Shown here one piece after another: positions 35,207-46,335 of a DNA stretch of 64,000 nt. Numbering within the stretch: position 1 is the first letter of the stretch; each line of letters begins with the position of its first letter. The stretch is from Porpolomopsis calyptriformis. Lineage: Eukaryota; Basidiomycota; Agaricomycetes; Agaricales; Hygrophoraceae. The stretch lies in assembly GCA_951640195.1 (NCBI GenBank), contig OX621167.1, positions 1,922,001 to 1,986,000 on the forward strand, read 5' to 3'. The notes beneath the pieces are model-generated. The model worked only from the letters and a program-made list of their open reading frames with translations, ran no database searches and had not been told where the DNA came from. The position numbers were made by a program, and so were the translations under genes.

Positions 35207-38200
35207 ATGTCTAGCTCTTTCGTAAACAGCATCATTAATACGGCCAACGGCGATCAGACGAACTACTACTTCACCGAACCTTGTAAGTTCGATTCTAGAC
35301 ACCAGCGAATTTGACCATTTCTGACATTCCGTAAAGCTCTTGAACTTGACCTACTGCAACTGCAACGGGCAAGTGTGGCCAGTGCTGCATACAACTCATT
35401 GGACCGATACCCCCCTCCGAGATGTGTTTCCGGCACCCGGGAGTCCCTCATATCCGCTGTCGACGAATGGATTTCTGCCTCAACAAGCCAGACGCCGATA
35501 TGCTGGATCAACGGTCATGCAGGATCGGGCAAATCGGCCATCATGCAAACGATTGCGGAGAGTTGTGCAGAGAAGAACATACTGGCGGCGAGCTTCTTCT
35601 TTTCCCGTGGACACGAAGATCGTTGCAACGCTCGGCGCTTATTCCCTACCATTGCCTATCAGCTCTGCATCTCCAGCATCCAATTAAGGGTCCCAATATA
35701 TCAGGCCCTCCGCCGCAATCCCTCCATTCTTGACAGCTTCATGCATGATCAGCTTCGAGATTTGATTGTCAATCCACTGCTGTCGCTCGATAACCCCATC
35801 CAGCCTCTGCGAGTGGTTATCATTGATGCACTTGATGAGTGCGATGATCAACAGTCTGCCCGAGACATCATCGCGCTCTTTGGCCACACCCTTCGTCAGC
35901 ATCCGTCACTTCTCAAACTCATTATCACCAGTCGGCCAGAATACTACATCCAAGCCGAATTTCGGGACTCACAATTGTCTTCTATGTCTTATTCTCTCAA
36001 TCTCAACCATCTTGATGCTCACAATGACATCCGCTCGTTCCTGGTCCATCGCTTCAAGGAGATCTGTCAGCGCCGTTATACTGTTATGCGTTCTGTGCTC
36101 GAACCATGGCCTTTGAAGCGTGATATCGATAAGCTTGTACAGCAGTCATCGGGTCTCTTTATTTATGCCTCCACTATTCTCGAATTCGTTGCCCATACCC
36201 AGCACCGCCCTGATCAGAGACTTGCGATAGTCTTGGGAGACTCGCCTCCCTCGAGGCTCAATTCATCACCAAACGCTACGCTTGACAAGCTCTACCATCA
36301 AGTCTTGTCGGTGACGCCAATAAGTGAGATGGATCGCCTTCGTCTCGTCCTGGGCACTATTATCCTGCTTTTTGAACCTCTTCCACTCAATGGCCTCCAG
36401 CATCTCTTGCGCACTCGCCTTGACCACGGAGATGTGCTGTTGACATTGGAAAAATTATATTCTGTTCTCCATATCCCGGAGGATGAACAACTGGCAATTC
36501 GGATCTCCCACGAGTCGTTCCGTGACTTTCTCACGAACAAAGATCGCGCAGACGGATACTTTATCGACCCTGTCCTTCATCACGCCGACATGGCACGGTA
36601 TTGCTTGGGCATTATGGTGACAGAACTCAAGCGCGACATATGCGGCATAGCCGATCCATCGAAATTGAATAACGAGGTTACTGATCTTGACCGAAGGCGA
36701 GACGAGTGCATTAGCGGGGGGCTGTGTTATGCTTGCCGATACTGGGCTAACCATCTTTCCAAGGCCTCGGTCCTCGACCATGGTGGCCTGACTGATGACT
36801 TGCAAAGGTTTGCCCGTACGGTTATCCTCTACTGGATTGAGGCCCTGAGCCTCTTGGGACTTTTAAAAAGTGCCATACCATCACTACAGTATTCACAAGA
36901 ATGGCTACAGGTAAGCCAATTAAATCATCCCAAGTTGTATTCAGTCGACTTGCTCATGAATTGTCCACTAATTTCTCAATCAGCACACCTCCAGCCATTC
37001 GCCTGAGGTCCTTGATCTTCTGCATGAGGCAGAGCGATTAGTCCTTGCGTTCTTCGATCCAATATCTGAAGCGGCGCTGCATGTCTACCACTCAGCTCTC
37101 CCGTTTATTCCCAATGATTCTCCACTTCGCCGAGTCTTCTTTAAGGAATTCACCGCTTCAGTTCAGGTGCTTGTGGGTCTCGAAAAGATGTGGAATCCGT
37201 GTCTACGAGTAATCCAATGCACGACTGCAGTTAAATCAGTTGCGTTCTCTTCTGATGGGGCACATTTGGCGTCGGGCACTGCAGATGGAACCGTCCAAAT
37301 TTGGGATGCCGCAACCGGCGCCTGGTCTGCTACGCTTGAAGGACATTCTAAGAGCGTCATCTCGCTCGCATTTGCACCCCATAATGCTCTGCTAGCATCT
37401 GGGAGTGAGGATAGCTCCATACGCTTATGGGACATTGCCACAGGTTGCTCACCATCTATTCTGCCTGGGCAGCCTGGTTATGGTGTCATATCCCTAGAAT
37501 TCTCTGCCGATGGCACTCGACTTGTATCTGCCATTCAACGCTTGAACTGTATCCCCGTCGAGGTAGCAATCAAACTCTGGGGTGTTGAAAATCGTTGTCT
37601 CATATCTGACCTTTCTCACTCCCCACTGGCGATACAACATGCTTGCTCCCACAACCAATCTTTCTTGTCCACACCGCCTACTTACAGCAGGCATGGCTAT
37701 TATCGGCCAATTACCTTCTCGCTTGATGGTACTTTGTTTGCACATAAAAGTCCAGCTGGTCATGAATGGGTATACATGGGCCCTCGAGATAAGTATGATC
37801 GTCCTCCTAAACCACAAACCTTCGCAAGGACCCAATCACATCCTGGGTGGCTGTCTGTCCTCAGACACCAACTTGTTGTCCGATCTATTGATGAACCTTC
37901 TTTTCCAATACGTTGTCGCCTTCATAACTCTTATGATAAAATCGAAACGGTTGCTTTCTCACCAGATAATAAACGAATAGCAGGCACAACTCCAGATTCT
38001 GATGGTATCCTATGGGATGCTGCGACAGGTGCTTTGTTGAATCGTCTACCTAATCACCGAAGTCATTTCAACTCCATTCATTTTTCCCCCAATGGTACCC
38101 ACATAGCGTCTGGCTCAGATGATGGGACAATTCGATTATGGGATGCCTCAGCCGTTCATTCGACCATGTCTCGTACCCAACCATCGCTTTGCTTGGATGG

Positions 38201-39137
38201 GGTGCGCCAATTCCGTATATCTCGTGATGGCACACGTGTCGCAATATGGACGATAGTTGACGATACCATCGGGGATCACTTCGTGACCATCTGGAATTAT
38301 CTTACAAATGAAAAAATCATCAAACTGAAGGGTATCTTTGAGATCGATTCTGTTGGTATCATGAAGTTGGCGTTCTCCTCGGACCATCGTCTCCTCGCCA
38401 TGTCATCTCGTTGTCAGCGCCATACCTCATATTCTGCTTCCCGGCCTTCCTTTGACTTATGGAGCATTGAGACTGGCGACATCCTTCGAACCTTGTACTT
38501 GGAGGACAATCCTATGTTCTCCAATCTTTCTTTCTGTTGCCATGATACTGTGATTGCATGTTGTTTTGCGGCATATGGACTCCGACACCCGAATTTAGGA
38601 ACACTTGCGCTCTTGGATATCAAACTCGGATCCCCAACACGACTCATTCATTCAGTATTTTATAATGGTTATTGGAAGGGGTCAATAGTGGTAATTTCCC
38701 CCGATGGTGCTCTTGTAGCACGCGGCTATCCTGCCACTGACCCTGCCGCTGGCTCCGGCACAATACTAGTGTGGGATGCTAATAATGGCCAGTGCATATC
38801 CGCATTTGATGATCCAGACCTGGCACCCCAACCAGTGAAATTCTGCATATCGAATGGGGATACAGTATGCATTGTTTCAACCTCCAGAACACACTGCATA
38901 CCTCCACACCTTATCTCACCAACCACTTTGGCTGCTATACGTGGTGACCAGTATCACCACTATCACATCCGAGATGACGGATGGTTGTACGATTCAACAA
39001 GGCGAATATGTTGGATTCCAAAGGATAACAGAGGAGAATTACAACCCGAACCATCCCTGGGGCACACTGTGTCGATTGTCTTCTCGGACAAGTCAAAGGC
39101 ACCTCCATTGATTCTGGATTTCAGCCATGCTTTCTGA
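35207..39137 (+). CDS. NACHT-WD40 STAND NTPase (fungal NLR-like protein)
   Basis: Three exons, join(35207..35282, 35337..36910, 36984..39137), give 1,267 residues. A short leader (MSSSFVNSIINTANGDQTNY) precedes YPPPRCVSGTRESLISAVDE, the P-loop WINGHAGSGKSAIMQT (about residue 83), FFFSRGHEDRCNARRLFPTI, Walker B RVVIIDALDECDD and LKLIITSRPE, all typical of NACHT domains in fungal STAND proteins. A helical winged-helix-like region follows. From about residue 627 there are WD40 repeats, regular at first (VKSVAFSSDGAHLASGTADG, ISLAFAPHNALLASGSEDSS) and later degenerate, ending at the stop. Such proteins act in fungal non-self recognition or programmed cell death; nucleotide binding drives oligomerisation. 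No frameshift seen, so it looks intact. Confidence 0.9.
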
Positions 39138-39440
39138 TGCAATGTAGATTTTTGTGTAAAGCGAGTAACCGCTGGTAGATTTCTTGGTGGTTGACCATCT
39201 CGAATGGCCACAATTGTATCTAAATACTGTAGTATATCCCTAGCGCAAACCCTCAAAATTTCAACGGAAATGCTGTCATAAAAACCGTTCATGTCGTTGG
39301 CTACTCGACAAGCAGGTCTCAAAGTCACGTTTTCCCGTCCCCAAGAGACGCGACCACCAGCTCGTTTTCGTTCATACCGAGGTCACACCCACAGTCGACG
39401 CAAATGCATTTCAGCGGAAGGCTTCCACGTCTTGAGAGGC
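39138..39440. other. intergenic
   Basis: About 300 bases between the NACHT-WD40 stop and the next + strand gene. Only short chance frames. Confidence 0.35.
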
Positions 39441-40129
39441 ATGACGAAAAAATCAAGGTGGGATGGTGAACTCCTACGTTTTGATTGCATTTTAGTCAAA
39501 ACGTATTCCCCCGATCCCTCCTTCATGCAGGCGCTGTATCCCTATCGTGGTAGTGGTGCACGGTACAAGGAAAAGTACGTCGATGATCTAAATACGCGGG
39601 ATCGTTTTGCTTACTCTCGTCCGATCGGTTATTCGTCCGGTCGCATCAGATTTCAAGCGTTGCGTGAAAAGTATGATCAAGTCAATGCGGTACGCATCTT
39701 CTCCGCTCAGGAATAAAATCAAGATGCTGAAGAATTACCGTCACCCCGACTCCTAATCCGACACAAAATGAACAAAATTGAATGAACGGATGGATGGACG
39801 CACTCAAGGCACATAAAGATTACGAGCGAGAGCTCGAATTAGCGAATACGCAGACCAAAAAACTACAAGCCGAAGTCGAGTACGTGCCCATTCATCCATT
39901 CCTCGAAAACACCCACCTCCACCTCCCAATCTTCCCCATCATCCAATCTCACGGGGCCCCCCTCTCCTAGCCTGCTCCTAGACACCATTTCCCCTCCGAG
40001 GCCCAAACCAAAACCACCCCTCCCGCGGTTCCACCACTCCCAGCGCTCGACCCATGCTCTCCCACCCCAAACCCGTCACCCGTACGCACGCCATCCGAGC
40101 TCTCCCACCGACCCCCGTTCGGAGCACCA

Positions 40130-40160
<31 letters not shown>

Positions 40161-40398
40161 TCGTACGTGGCTCCTGGAGCTAACCCCGCTCCCTCCAAGA
40201 CGCCATATCAAACACATCCCATGTTCGCGAACGGCGGGGGGGGCGGCGCAGCGGGTGGCCCGAGCCATATCTCTGGCGCGACCACTGCGACCACCACTAC
40301 AACCACCACCCCTGGGAATAATGGGGACGGTAACAGCAACGCGAATCCTAACGGCGGACCTAGTCTTCGGAGTCGACCGTTGGAGGTAAAGCACCCGT

Positions 40399-40433
<35 letters not shown>

Positions 40434-40529
40434 CCATCTCTCATCGCTCACTCGTCACAGCCAATGGACGTTGGCCCGACCGAGTCTCAAGTGGTTTCCG
40501 CCCATGAGCCCAACGGTCGAGTTTCATAG
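39441..40529 (+). CDS. uncharacterised protein: coiled coil plus Asn/Thr/Pro-rich tail
   Basis: Proposed start MTKKSRWD at 39441, a very short intron (about 30 nt, uncertain), then KTYSPDPSFMQALYPYRGSG, RYKEKYVDDLNTRDRFAYSR and a coiled coil QALREKYDQVNA-AHKDYERELELANTQTKKLQ. An intron separates this from DLLLDTISPPRPKPKPPLPR and a low-complexity region (His/Thr, then seven consecutive Asn, Gly- and Thr-runs). The last exon, MDVGPTESQVVSAHEPNGRV, ends in TAG at 40527-40529. The last intron contains an uninterrupted T tract of more than 30 bases before its CAG acceptor. Function unknown. Short coiled-coil proteins of this kind are often subunits of chromatin complexes, but nothing here proves it. 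Confidence 0.55.
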
Positions 40530-41653
40530 TACCCTTGTCTTTATGTATCATGTAACACCAATTGATTTCCTTTTCATGCAATATATGTATACCATACATT
40601 TTCTACAAATCAAGAAAAAGAAAGAGAAAAAAAAAAAAAAAAAAACGAAACACGTCCCACCAAAAGAAAAAAAAAAAACAAGTCAGAGAGCAGGATAAAA
40701 AAGAAAAAAAAAAAAAAAACACATCGATCATGGGCTGTTAGCGAGAACATGGAAGATGAGGGGAAAAAAGGAAAAAATAAGTAATGAATCAATTTCCCAA
40801 GCAAGATAAGAAACGGAAAAAAAGAATATATTGCGTTGGATCTTCATTGACAATCAAGAAGGAAAAAAAAAATGGTTGGAAGAGATGTGTAGGTTTGGTA
40901 GCGTGAAAATTCAGTTTTACATAGGGAAAGCAGTGAAATCCTCGATCCAGGGGGGTTTGGGGGGGGGGAAAGTGAGAGCAAGCAAACTTCGAGAGGGCAC
41001 GAGGCAGGGCAGGGGAGGAGAGGAAGAGACATGCAAAAGAATGGAAGTGAGACCATGGGGCGGACAATGGGGGGAGGAGGAGGAGGAGGAGGAGAGAGCA
41101 ACATAAAGGAGAGGCAGAAGGAGAGACAGAAAGGTGGGCATAGGAGGTGGGCACCGCGGGGGAAAGAAAAGGAGTGACAGGTACAAGTTCGGTGACCACT
41201 TTGATTTTTTTTTTTCGATTTGAAGGTGGGAGAGGGAAGTGGGGTGGGGGTGGGGGGAGGACCGTTTTTTTTTTTTTTTTTTTTTTTATCGAGTCGTTCG
41301 TTCTAGATGTGATAGTGTCCCGATGATATAGGCAGCGAATGTGTGTAGGGCAAAGGAAAAGGAGTAAAGCGAAACGAAACGAGAGGCAGACCACGGAGTC
41401 CAAGATAAAAAGAAAGGGGAAGAAAATCATCAGCAACACCGACTCTGAGAAGAAACCAAAAAAAAAACAAGGAAGAATACAGGGAAACAGAAAAAAAAGG
41501 GAAGAAATCAACAGTGCAAACAGCCAAAAAAAAAAAAGGGGGGGGGGGACGACGGCGCAGCGGCGACATAGCGAAAGAAAGATTGGAAGCATTTGAAGCC
41601 AAGAGGAAGATGGAGCGAAATAGTAAGACGGGGGGGGACCAGGATCCACAGTT
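40530..41653. other. convergent 3' region with purine-biased homopolymer tracts
   Basis: About 1.1 kb between two convergent genes. On the + strand it is almost entirely purine: A runs near 40626, 40665, 40705 and 41523, G runs near 40950 and 41540, GGA repeats near 41080, with T runs at 41205 and 41265. The long minus-strand open frame here is a product of this composition. I see no gene. Confidence 0.6.
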
Positions 41654-44139
41654 TCATCGTGCAGAAGTGTTATTCACCGGAGAGGAGATCGACATCATCG
41701 GCGGCGCTTGAAGTGGGGGAAGACCACTACCACCACCGACAGTAGGACAAGCCGCGCCATTCCTCGAAACCATATTCGTCACACCCATTACACCCATCAC
41801 CCTATTCCCCGCGATCCCGCTCCCGCTCCGCGGCCTCGTGGCCGCATTCCACGGCGCGTTCAGCCCACCGAGCACGTACCCCAGCGGCGCCGAATCACTC
41901 CTCGCCCTCGACAGCTTCTTCCCCGAGACCGCCACCGGAGGACCCCCGGTCCCGCTGTTCGGTGGTATGGCTTCTCCACCACCACCACCACCACCACCAC
42001 CGTTCCCGCCGGGGGCACTATCATTTCCGTTCGACGTCCGCTGACGCTTGGTGCTCCCCCGCCCAACGACTGGCGACTCGCCATCGGTGCTGTCAAATAA
42101 ATCTATGATAACTGAGCCAGGAGAGGACGGGAGCGGGGTTGAGCCGGACCCCTCACTGCGCGAGAAGGAGACGTGTTGGAAGCTGTGTTGTCGGGAGAGC
42201 GACGGGGGCTGGGCGTGGTGTCTATGATCATGTGAATGGAGATTTTGAATAGGGAAATCGGCATCGGCCATCGTCGGGCTTGAGTTTGGGCTGCTGAGGG
42301 AGTGCAAAGAGCCGAGAGACTGACTGCTTATGCGCATGGATAATGGAGGTGGAAAACGCGGAGGAGGGGGAGAATTAGCAGGGGGAGAGGTGATGTAAAT
42401 GTTTGGGCTGTCACAACCACTGTCAAAGAGATCGGAAGGGAAAGCGGGGACTGAAAGGGGGAAGGCAAAGGTGAATGGAGTGAGCAGCAAGAAGACGAGA
42501 GGTATTACCGCTCCCTGGGAACCCCTTTCCGACCACGTCCCATAATCTCCCCATCATATGCACCAATTTTTCTACCTTCCTCCTCTCGGCAGCCAAATGT
42601 TCCCAAACCCTCCTGTTTTCCTCCCGCATGGCTCCCAGTTGCGCAGCAACCTGTGCATGAAGGGAAGAGGTTAGGGGGCTGTACAATAAGATGGCAACTC
42701 ACTTCGCCGGGTAACTCAACACGGTGTCTAACAGCTGGGTCTGGTTCTAAAGCCTTGCGTTTGATCTCGTCCAGGAGATCGGGACGGCCACGGAGAAATT
42801 TGTGATGCGAAAATTCCCATGTTTGAGCATCAGTGGAGGTACGCTGAGCACGCGGGGTCTGGAAGAGAAGGGGGTGAGAGAGTGTGCGAAGGGAGTGCGA
42901 GTAAAACTGACGCGATTGATTTTGTGGAAACCGTACATGTTTAATTGACGGACAAAGCTGGAGAACTACAAGGATTGTGAGGAAGATATTGGGGAAGAAT
43001 GGGAAGATGGACGGACATTGTTGTGCTTGAAATGGGAACCAAGGATACTCCTGCTGAATTCACCGACATTGGAAACAACAAAGCTCGTTCCAAGTTCTGT
43101 CCATGCAATGAAGTGTTGAGATTTTGGGTCGTTGATCATCCTGAAGGGAAATCGATTAGGTTGGTTGATAAGGAAATGATGATGATACTGACTGGTATAA
43201 CTTTGTGACAAAGTTATTGGTGGCCATGGGTTTGCTCAAGATGTTTACACTGCCGGCCACACCCAATCCGATGGTGGATGTGTTACTGACCCCACAGAGC
43301 ATACCGTCCTCTCCGCCACTGCCACTGCCATCGACGGGACTACAGCGGCCACCGGCTGTGTTTGGACCGCCAAGACTGGGAGCGGCGGCATATCCAGTGA
43401 TATCATCGTATGAGGGGGAGTATTCCATTTGAGAGTCGTCATATATAGCTTCTTCGACGAGAGTGCCGTTTTGCGAGCTTGCGTTTGAGGTGAAGCTACG
43501 TTTTCGGGGGAGAGATATGGAGGCAGAGGAGGTGGAAGAGGAGGAAGAGCGGGAGGTGGTGGGGGTTGCAAGACGCCGATCAAACTGGGTTGGATGGTGA
43601 TCGTCGTAATGAGCGACTTGGTTTTGAGGTTGGGGTTGAGAGGGGGGAGGGGGGTCCGGAGGGGTGAACTGGAACTGGGAGTGGGGTGGGATATGATGGT
43701 GTGGCTGGTGCTGGGTGAAGGGGTGAGAGTTTTGGAGGGAAGAAGCGGGGCTGATTGGAGTTATTGGAGATAGAGCAGCAGGATGAGAGGGGGGAGGGTT
43801 TATGGGGGAGAGGTTGGTGGGAGAAGCGACTGAGAGGGAAGAAAGATTGAGAGAGAGCGAGGCTCTATGGATGTTATCGGGGAGGGAGGACTGGGGCTGA
43901 GACTGTTGAGATTGCTGCTGCTGCTGCTGCTGGGTATGGTAAAAGGGCGGGTAATGCTGGGGATCAGCAATGGAGGAGGGAGGGGATACGGGGGAAGGAA
44001 AGGACGACTGGGATTGATGAGCAGGATGTAAGATATGTGGTGGCCATGGCTGCTGCTGTCGCTGGGGAGATGGCTGCTGCTGTTGTTGCTGCTGTGAATA
44101 ATGAGCGTCAGTTGATGAGATAGCGCCGAAGCTGTCCAT
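41654..44139 (-). CDS. HSF-type transcription factor
   Basis: The first exon (ATG at 44139) has several polyglutamine and Pro/His-rich stretches and ends FVTKLYQ. Following exons complete the HSF DNA-binding domain: MINDPKSQHFIAWTELGTSF, FSRSILGSHFKHNN, FVRQLNMYGFHKINR and TWEFSHHKFLRGRPDLLDEI. A leucine-rich trimerisation-like helix follows (AAQLGAMREENRRVWEHLAA, KVEKLVHMMGRLWDV). The long C-terminus is Ser/Pro-rich with a Gly run. There is no receiver domain, so it is not Skn7; Hsf1 or the Sfl1/Mga1 class both fit. Such factors bind nGAAn arrays and control stress or morphogenesis genes. Introns interrupt the DNA-binding domain several times, all in phase. Confidence 0.88.
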
Positions 44140-44360
44140 GACGATGAGGACGAGGACGAGGAGGACGATGAGGAAGAATATTGAATTTGAGTGAGACTGG
44201 AAATTCGAATATTACGTAATAAAATAAATATTTGTTTCTTTTTTTTTTTTTTTTTTTTTCTTTTCTTTTTGGTAAAATACAAAATTGTACAGGAAAGAGG
44301 GGGGATCGAAATCCAACATAGTCATGGCATGCGGTGATGATATCAATGAGAGGATGGGGA

Positions 44361-44907
44361 TCATGTGCACGTTGGCTCTCCTTCACAAGGCGGGTCTGGT
44401 TGAGCTTCTTGGGTGAAAAGGTCGCCGGTAAGGACCGGATCATGGGCAAGATTGCTCTCTTTCACTGGGCTGGTCGGATTCGTGGGAGAGATTGAGAGAC
44501 TCTGGTGGCCGTTCGGGAGTGAGGAAGCATGTGGAATACTGCAGAAAGAGAGATGTGAAACGGTGCGAGAGTGGAAAGGGCCGACTTACTTCTCCGGGTT
44601 TGGTATCGCGGTTCCTACCGTGCTCTGGGGGGTCACACCGGCTTTGGATAGCGCATAATCACCCGAATCAAAGTATTTGCGATCCTGAACGGGAATGAGT
44701 GCCAGTGTGGGGGGTGAATATCGACCACGGACCTTCTGCACCTTGGTGAGGATGTTTTTGTGGGTTGGTAGTTTTCCATAGAGGCGAAACAACTTCTGCT
44801 CCTCCTCGGATAGGGCCTGATAATGGTCGTGAAAGGGAGTATTGGCGAGAACTGGACGGACGTACGCTGATATCGACCTTGTTTCGTCTCGAGGGTAGAA
44901 TCGACAT
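44361..44907 (-). CDS. endosulfine-family PP2A inhibitor (Igo1/2 type)
   Basis: Four exons on the minus strand give MSILPSRRNKVDIS-ALSEEEQKLFRLYGKLP-THKNILTKVQK, then DRKYFDSGDYALSKAG and a Ser/Pro-rich end finishing at 44361. FDSGDY is the invariant endosulfine/ARPP19 motif; its Ser is phosphorylated by Greatwall (Rim15 in fungi), converting the protein into an inhibitor of PP2A-B55. In yeast Igo proteins promote quiescence entry and protect mRNAs after TORC1 inhibition. The tail of about 60 residues carries several TP/SP sites. Its start codon lies only 39 bp from that of the divergent ATP synthase b-subunit gene. Confidence 0.9.
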
Positions 44908-44946
44908 GACTGTGAGTGAAGAACAAACAAGCATATACAACGCTCC

Positions 44947-45871
44947 ATGACCGCAACCCTCGCTCTCCGCTCACTCAGAGCAGCAGGTACGTTTCCTCCG
45001 TTCGACACTCACACATCCTCACATCTCGTTCAGTTCGACCCCAGGCTATCCGGGCCATCAATGCGTACGTGTTTGCTTTGAGGACTGTCCTATCTAACAT
45101 CCAACAGTCGCACCCTCGCAACCCCCCCTGCCGAGCGGGCATCGGAAATCATCAATAAACTGCCTTCGTCGCCGAACCTCATCACCAAAACCGGCACCGC
45201 CGTCTTGGGCACCGGACTTCTCGCCACCGCCATATCGCAAGAGTTGTATGTCGTAAACGAGGAGACCGTCGTCGCGGTCGCCACTTTCCTCCTCTTCGGG
45301 TACCTCGCCAAGGTCCGTCCGTCCATCTCTCTCTCATCCTCCGTCACTGAAATAGCGCAGACCCTGAGAGAGCCGTACCGCGACTGGGCAGAGGGCCACA
45401 TTCAGCGAATAAAGGGCGTGCTCGATCAGTCCCGCTCGGAACACACCCAGGTGGTAAAAGACCGTATAGCGTCCGTCGAGCAGATGAAAGACGTCATCTC
45501 GCTCACCCAAGGTCTATTCGACCTCTCCAAGGTAGGGATTTCGATGACCACCCGACGTTGACTGAACACGATGCAGGAAACAGCCAAGCTCGAATCAGAG
45601 ACATTCGTCCAACAACAGAAAGTCGGGATGGCATCCGAATTAAAGGCCGTATTGGACAGCTGGGTGCGGTACGAGCAGCAGGTGAAGGAAAACGAGCAGG
45701 CCGAGCTTGTTAAGACGGTGATGGACAAGGTGAACGCTTCGCTGAAGGATGAAAGGACGCAGAAGGAAGTGTTGGCTGCTGCCCTTGCTGAGATAGACTG
45801 TAAGCTGCTCGTTCGTTCGCGCCGACTGCCATTGACCTCTCTCAGTGCTAGTCAAGACCAAGTCTGTTTAG
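44947..45871 (+). CDS. ATP4: mitochondrial ATP synthase subunit b (subunit 4)
   Basis: Exon 1 (MTATLALRSLRAA) is followed by VRPQAIRAINA and RTLATPPAERASEIINKLP, a basic, acid-free mitochondrial presequence. The mature part has two hydrophobic stretches (GTAVLGTGLLATAISQELYV, VAVATFLLFGYLAK) that anchor b in the inner membrane. A long charged helix (GHIQRIKGVLDQSRSEHTQV to SLKDERTQKEVLAAALAEID) forms the peripheral stalk of F1Fo. The last, short exon encodes LVKTKSV and a TAG at 45869-45871. Length and layout fit fungal Atp4. Introns are all GT-AG and in phase. Confidence 0.93.
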
Positions 45872-46335
45872 AAAAATATATTTGTTTGAAGCAATCACAA
45901 TCCTAAGTAGATAGACGCTCTATGAGAAGTAACCGTCTCCTCATTCCCTCATTTTCATTCACCATTCTCTAGTACTTTGGGTTATTCCGAGTGCTTTCTG
46001 ACCCTCTCGCGTCTCGGTTTAACTCATCGCGCTCAAAAATCTGATTCACTCTTTTCCTTTGTTAAGACTCTCAGTGAGCGGATCAGATTTTTCCCCAAAA
46101 CCTTTGAAAATTGTAATTAAAATTCTATATTACAATTTTTAATACTTCCAGTGTAGCGTTCTACAAAGCCCTGCCACGAAGATGACAAGCACTTCTTGTC
46201 AAATGTTGTGCTCATTAAATACTTGACAAAAGAAACTCAACTTTTCGTCAAATTTCTACAAAATTTGTCAATTTTTACACAATATTTACTTACTTACCAA
46301 ACACATCCAAGCCGTACCGACGCGTTAACATCATC
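45872..46335. other. AT-rich intergenic region
   Basis: About 460 bases downstream of ATP4 and upstream of the dynamin gene. Positions about 46,080-46,290 are strongly AT-rich, with several TTTGTCAA/TTGACAAA-like short inverted motifs. It presumably includes the dynamin promoter. No gene seen. Confidence 0.45.

Noticed and set aside
40208..40444. Minus-strand frame with polylysine start
   Set aside because: The lysines are the reverse complement of an intronic T tract; the + strand exons splice cleanly around it.
40789..41649. 286-residue minus-strand open frame in the homopolymer region
   Set aside because: Its Phe/Leu/Pro/Ser composition follows from the purine-biased + strand. Other frames on the same strand are open too, and there is no domain.
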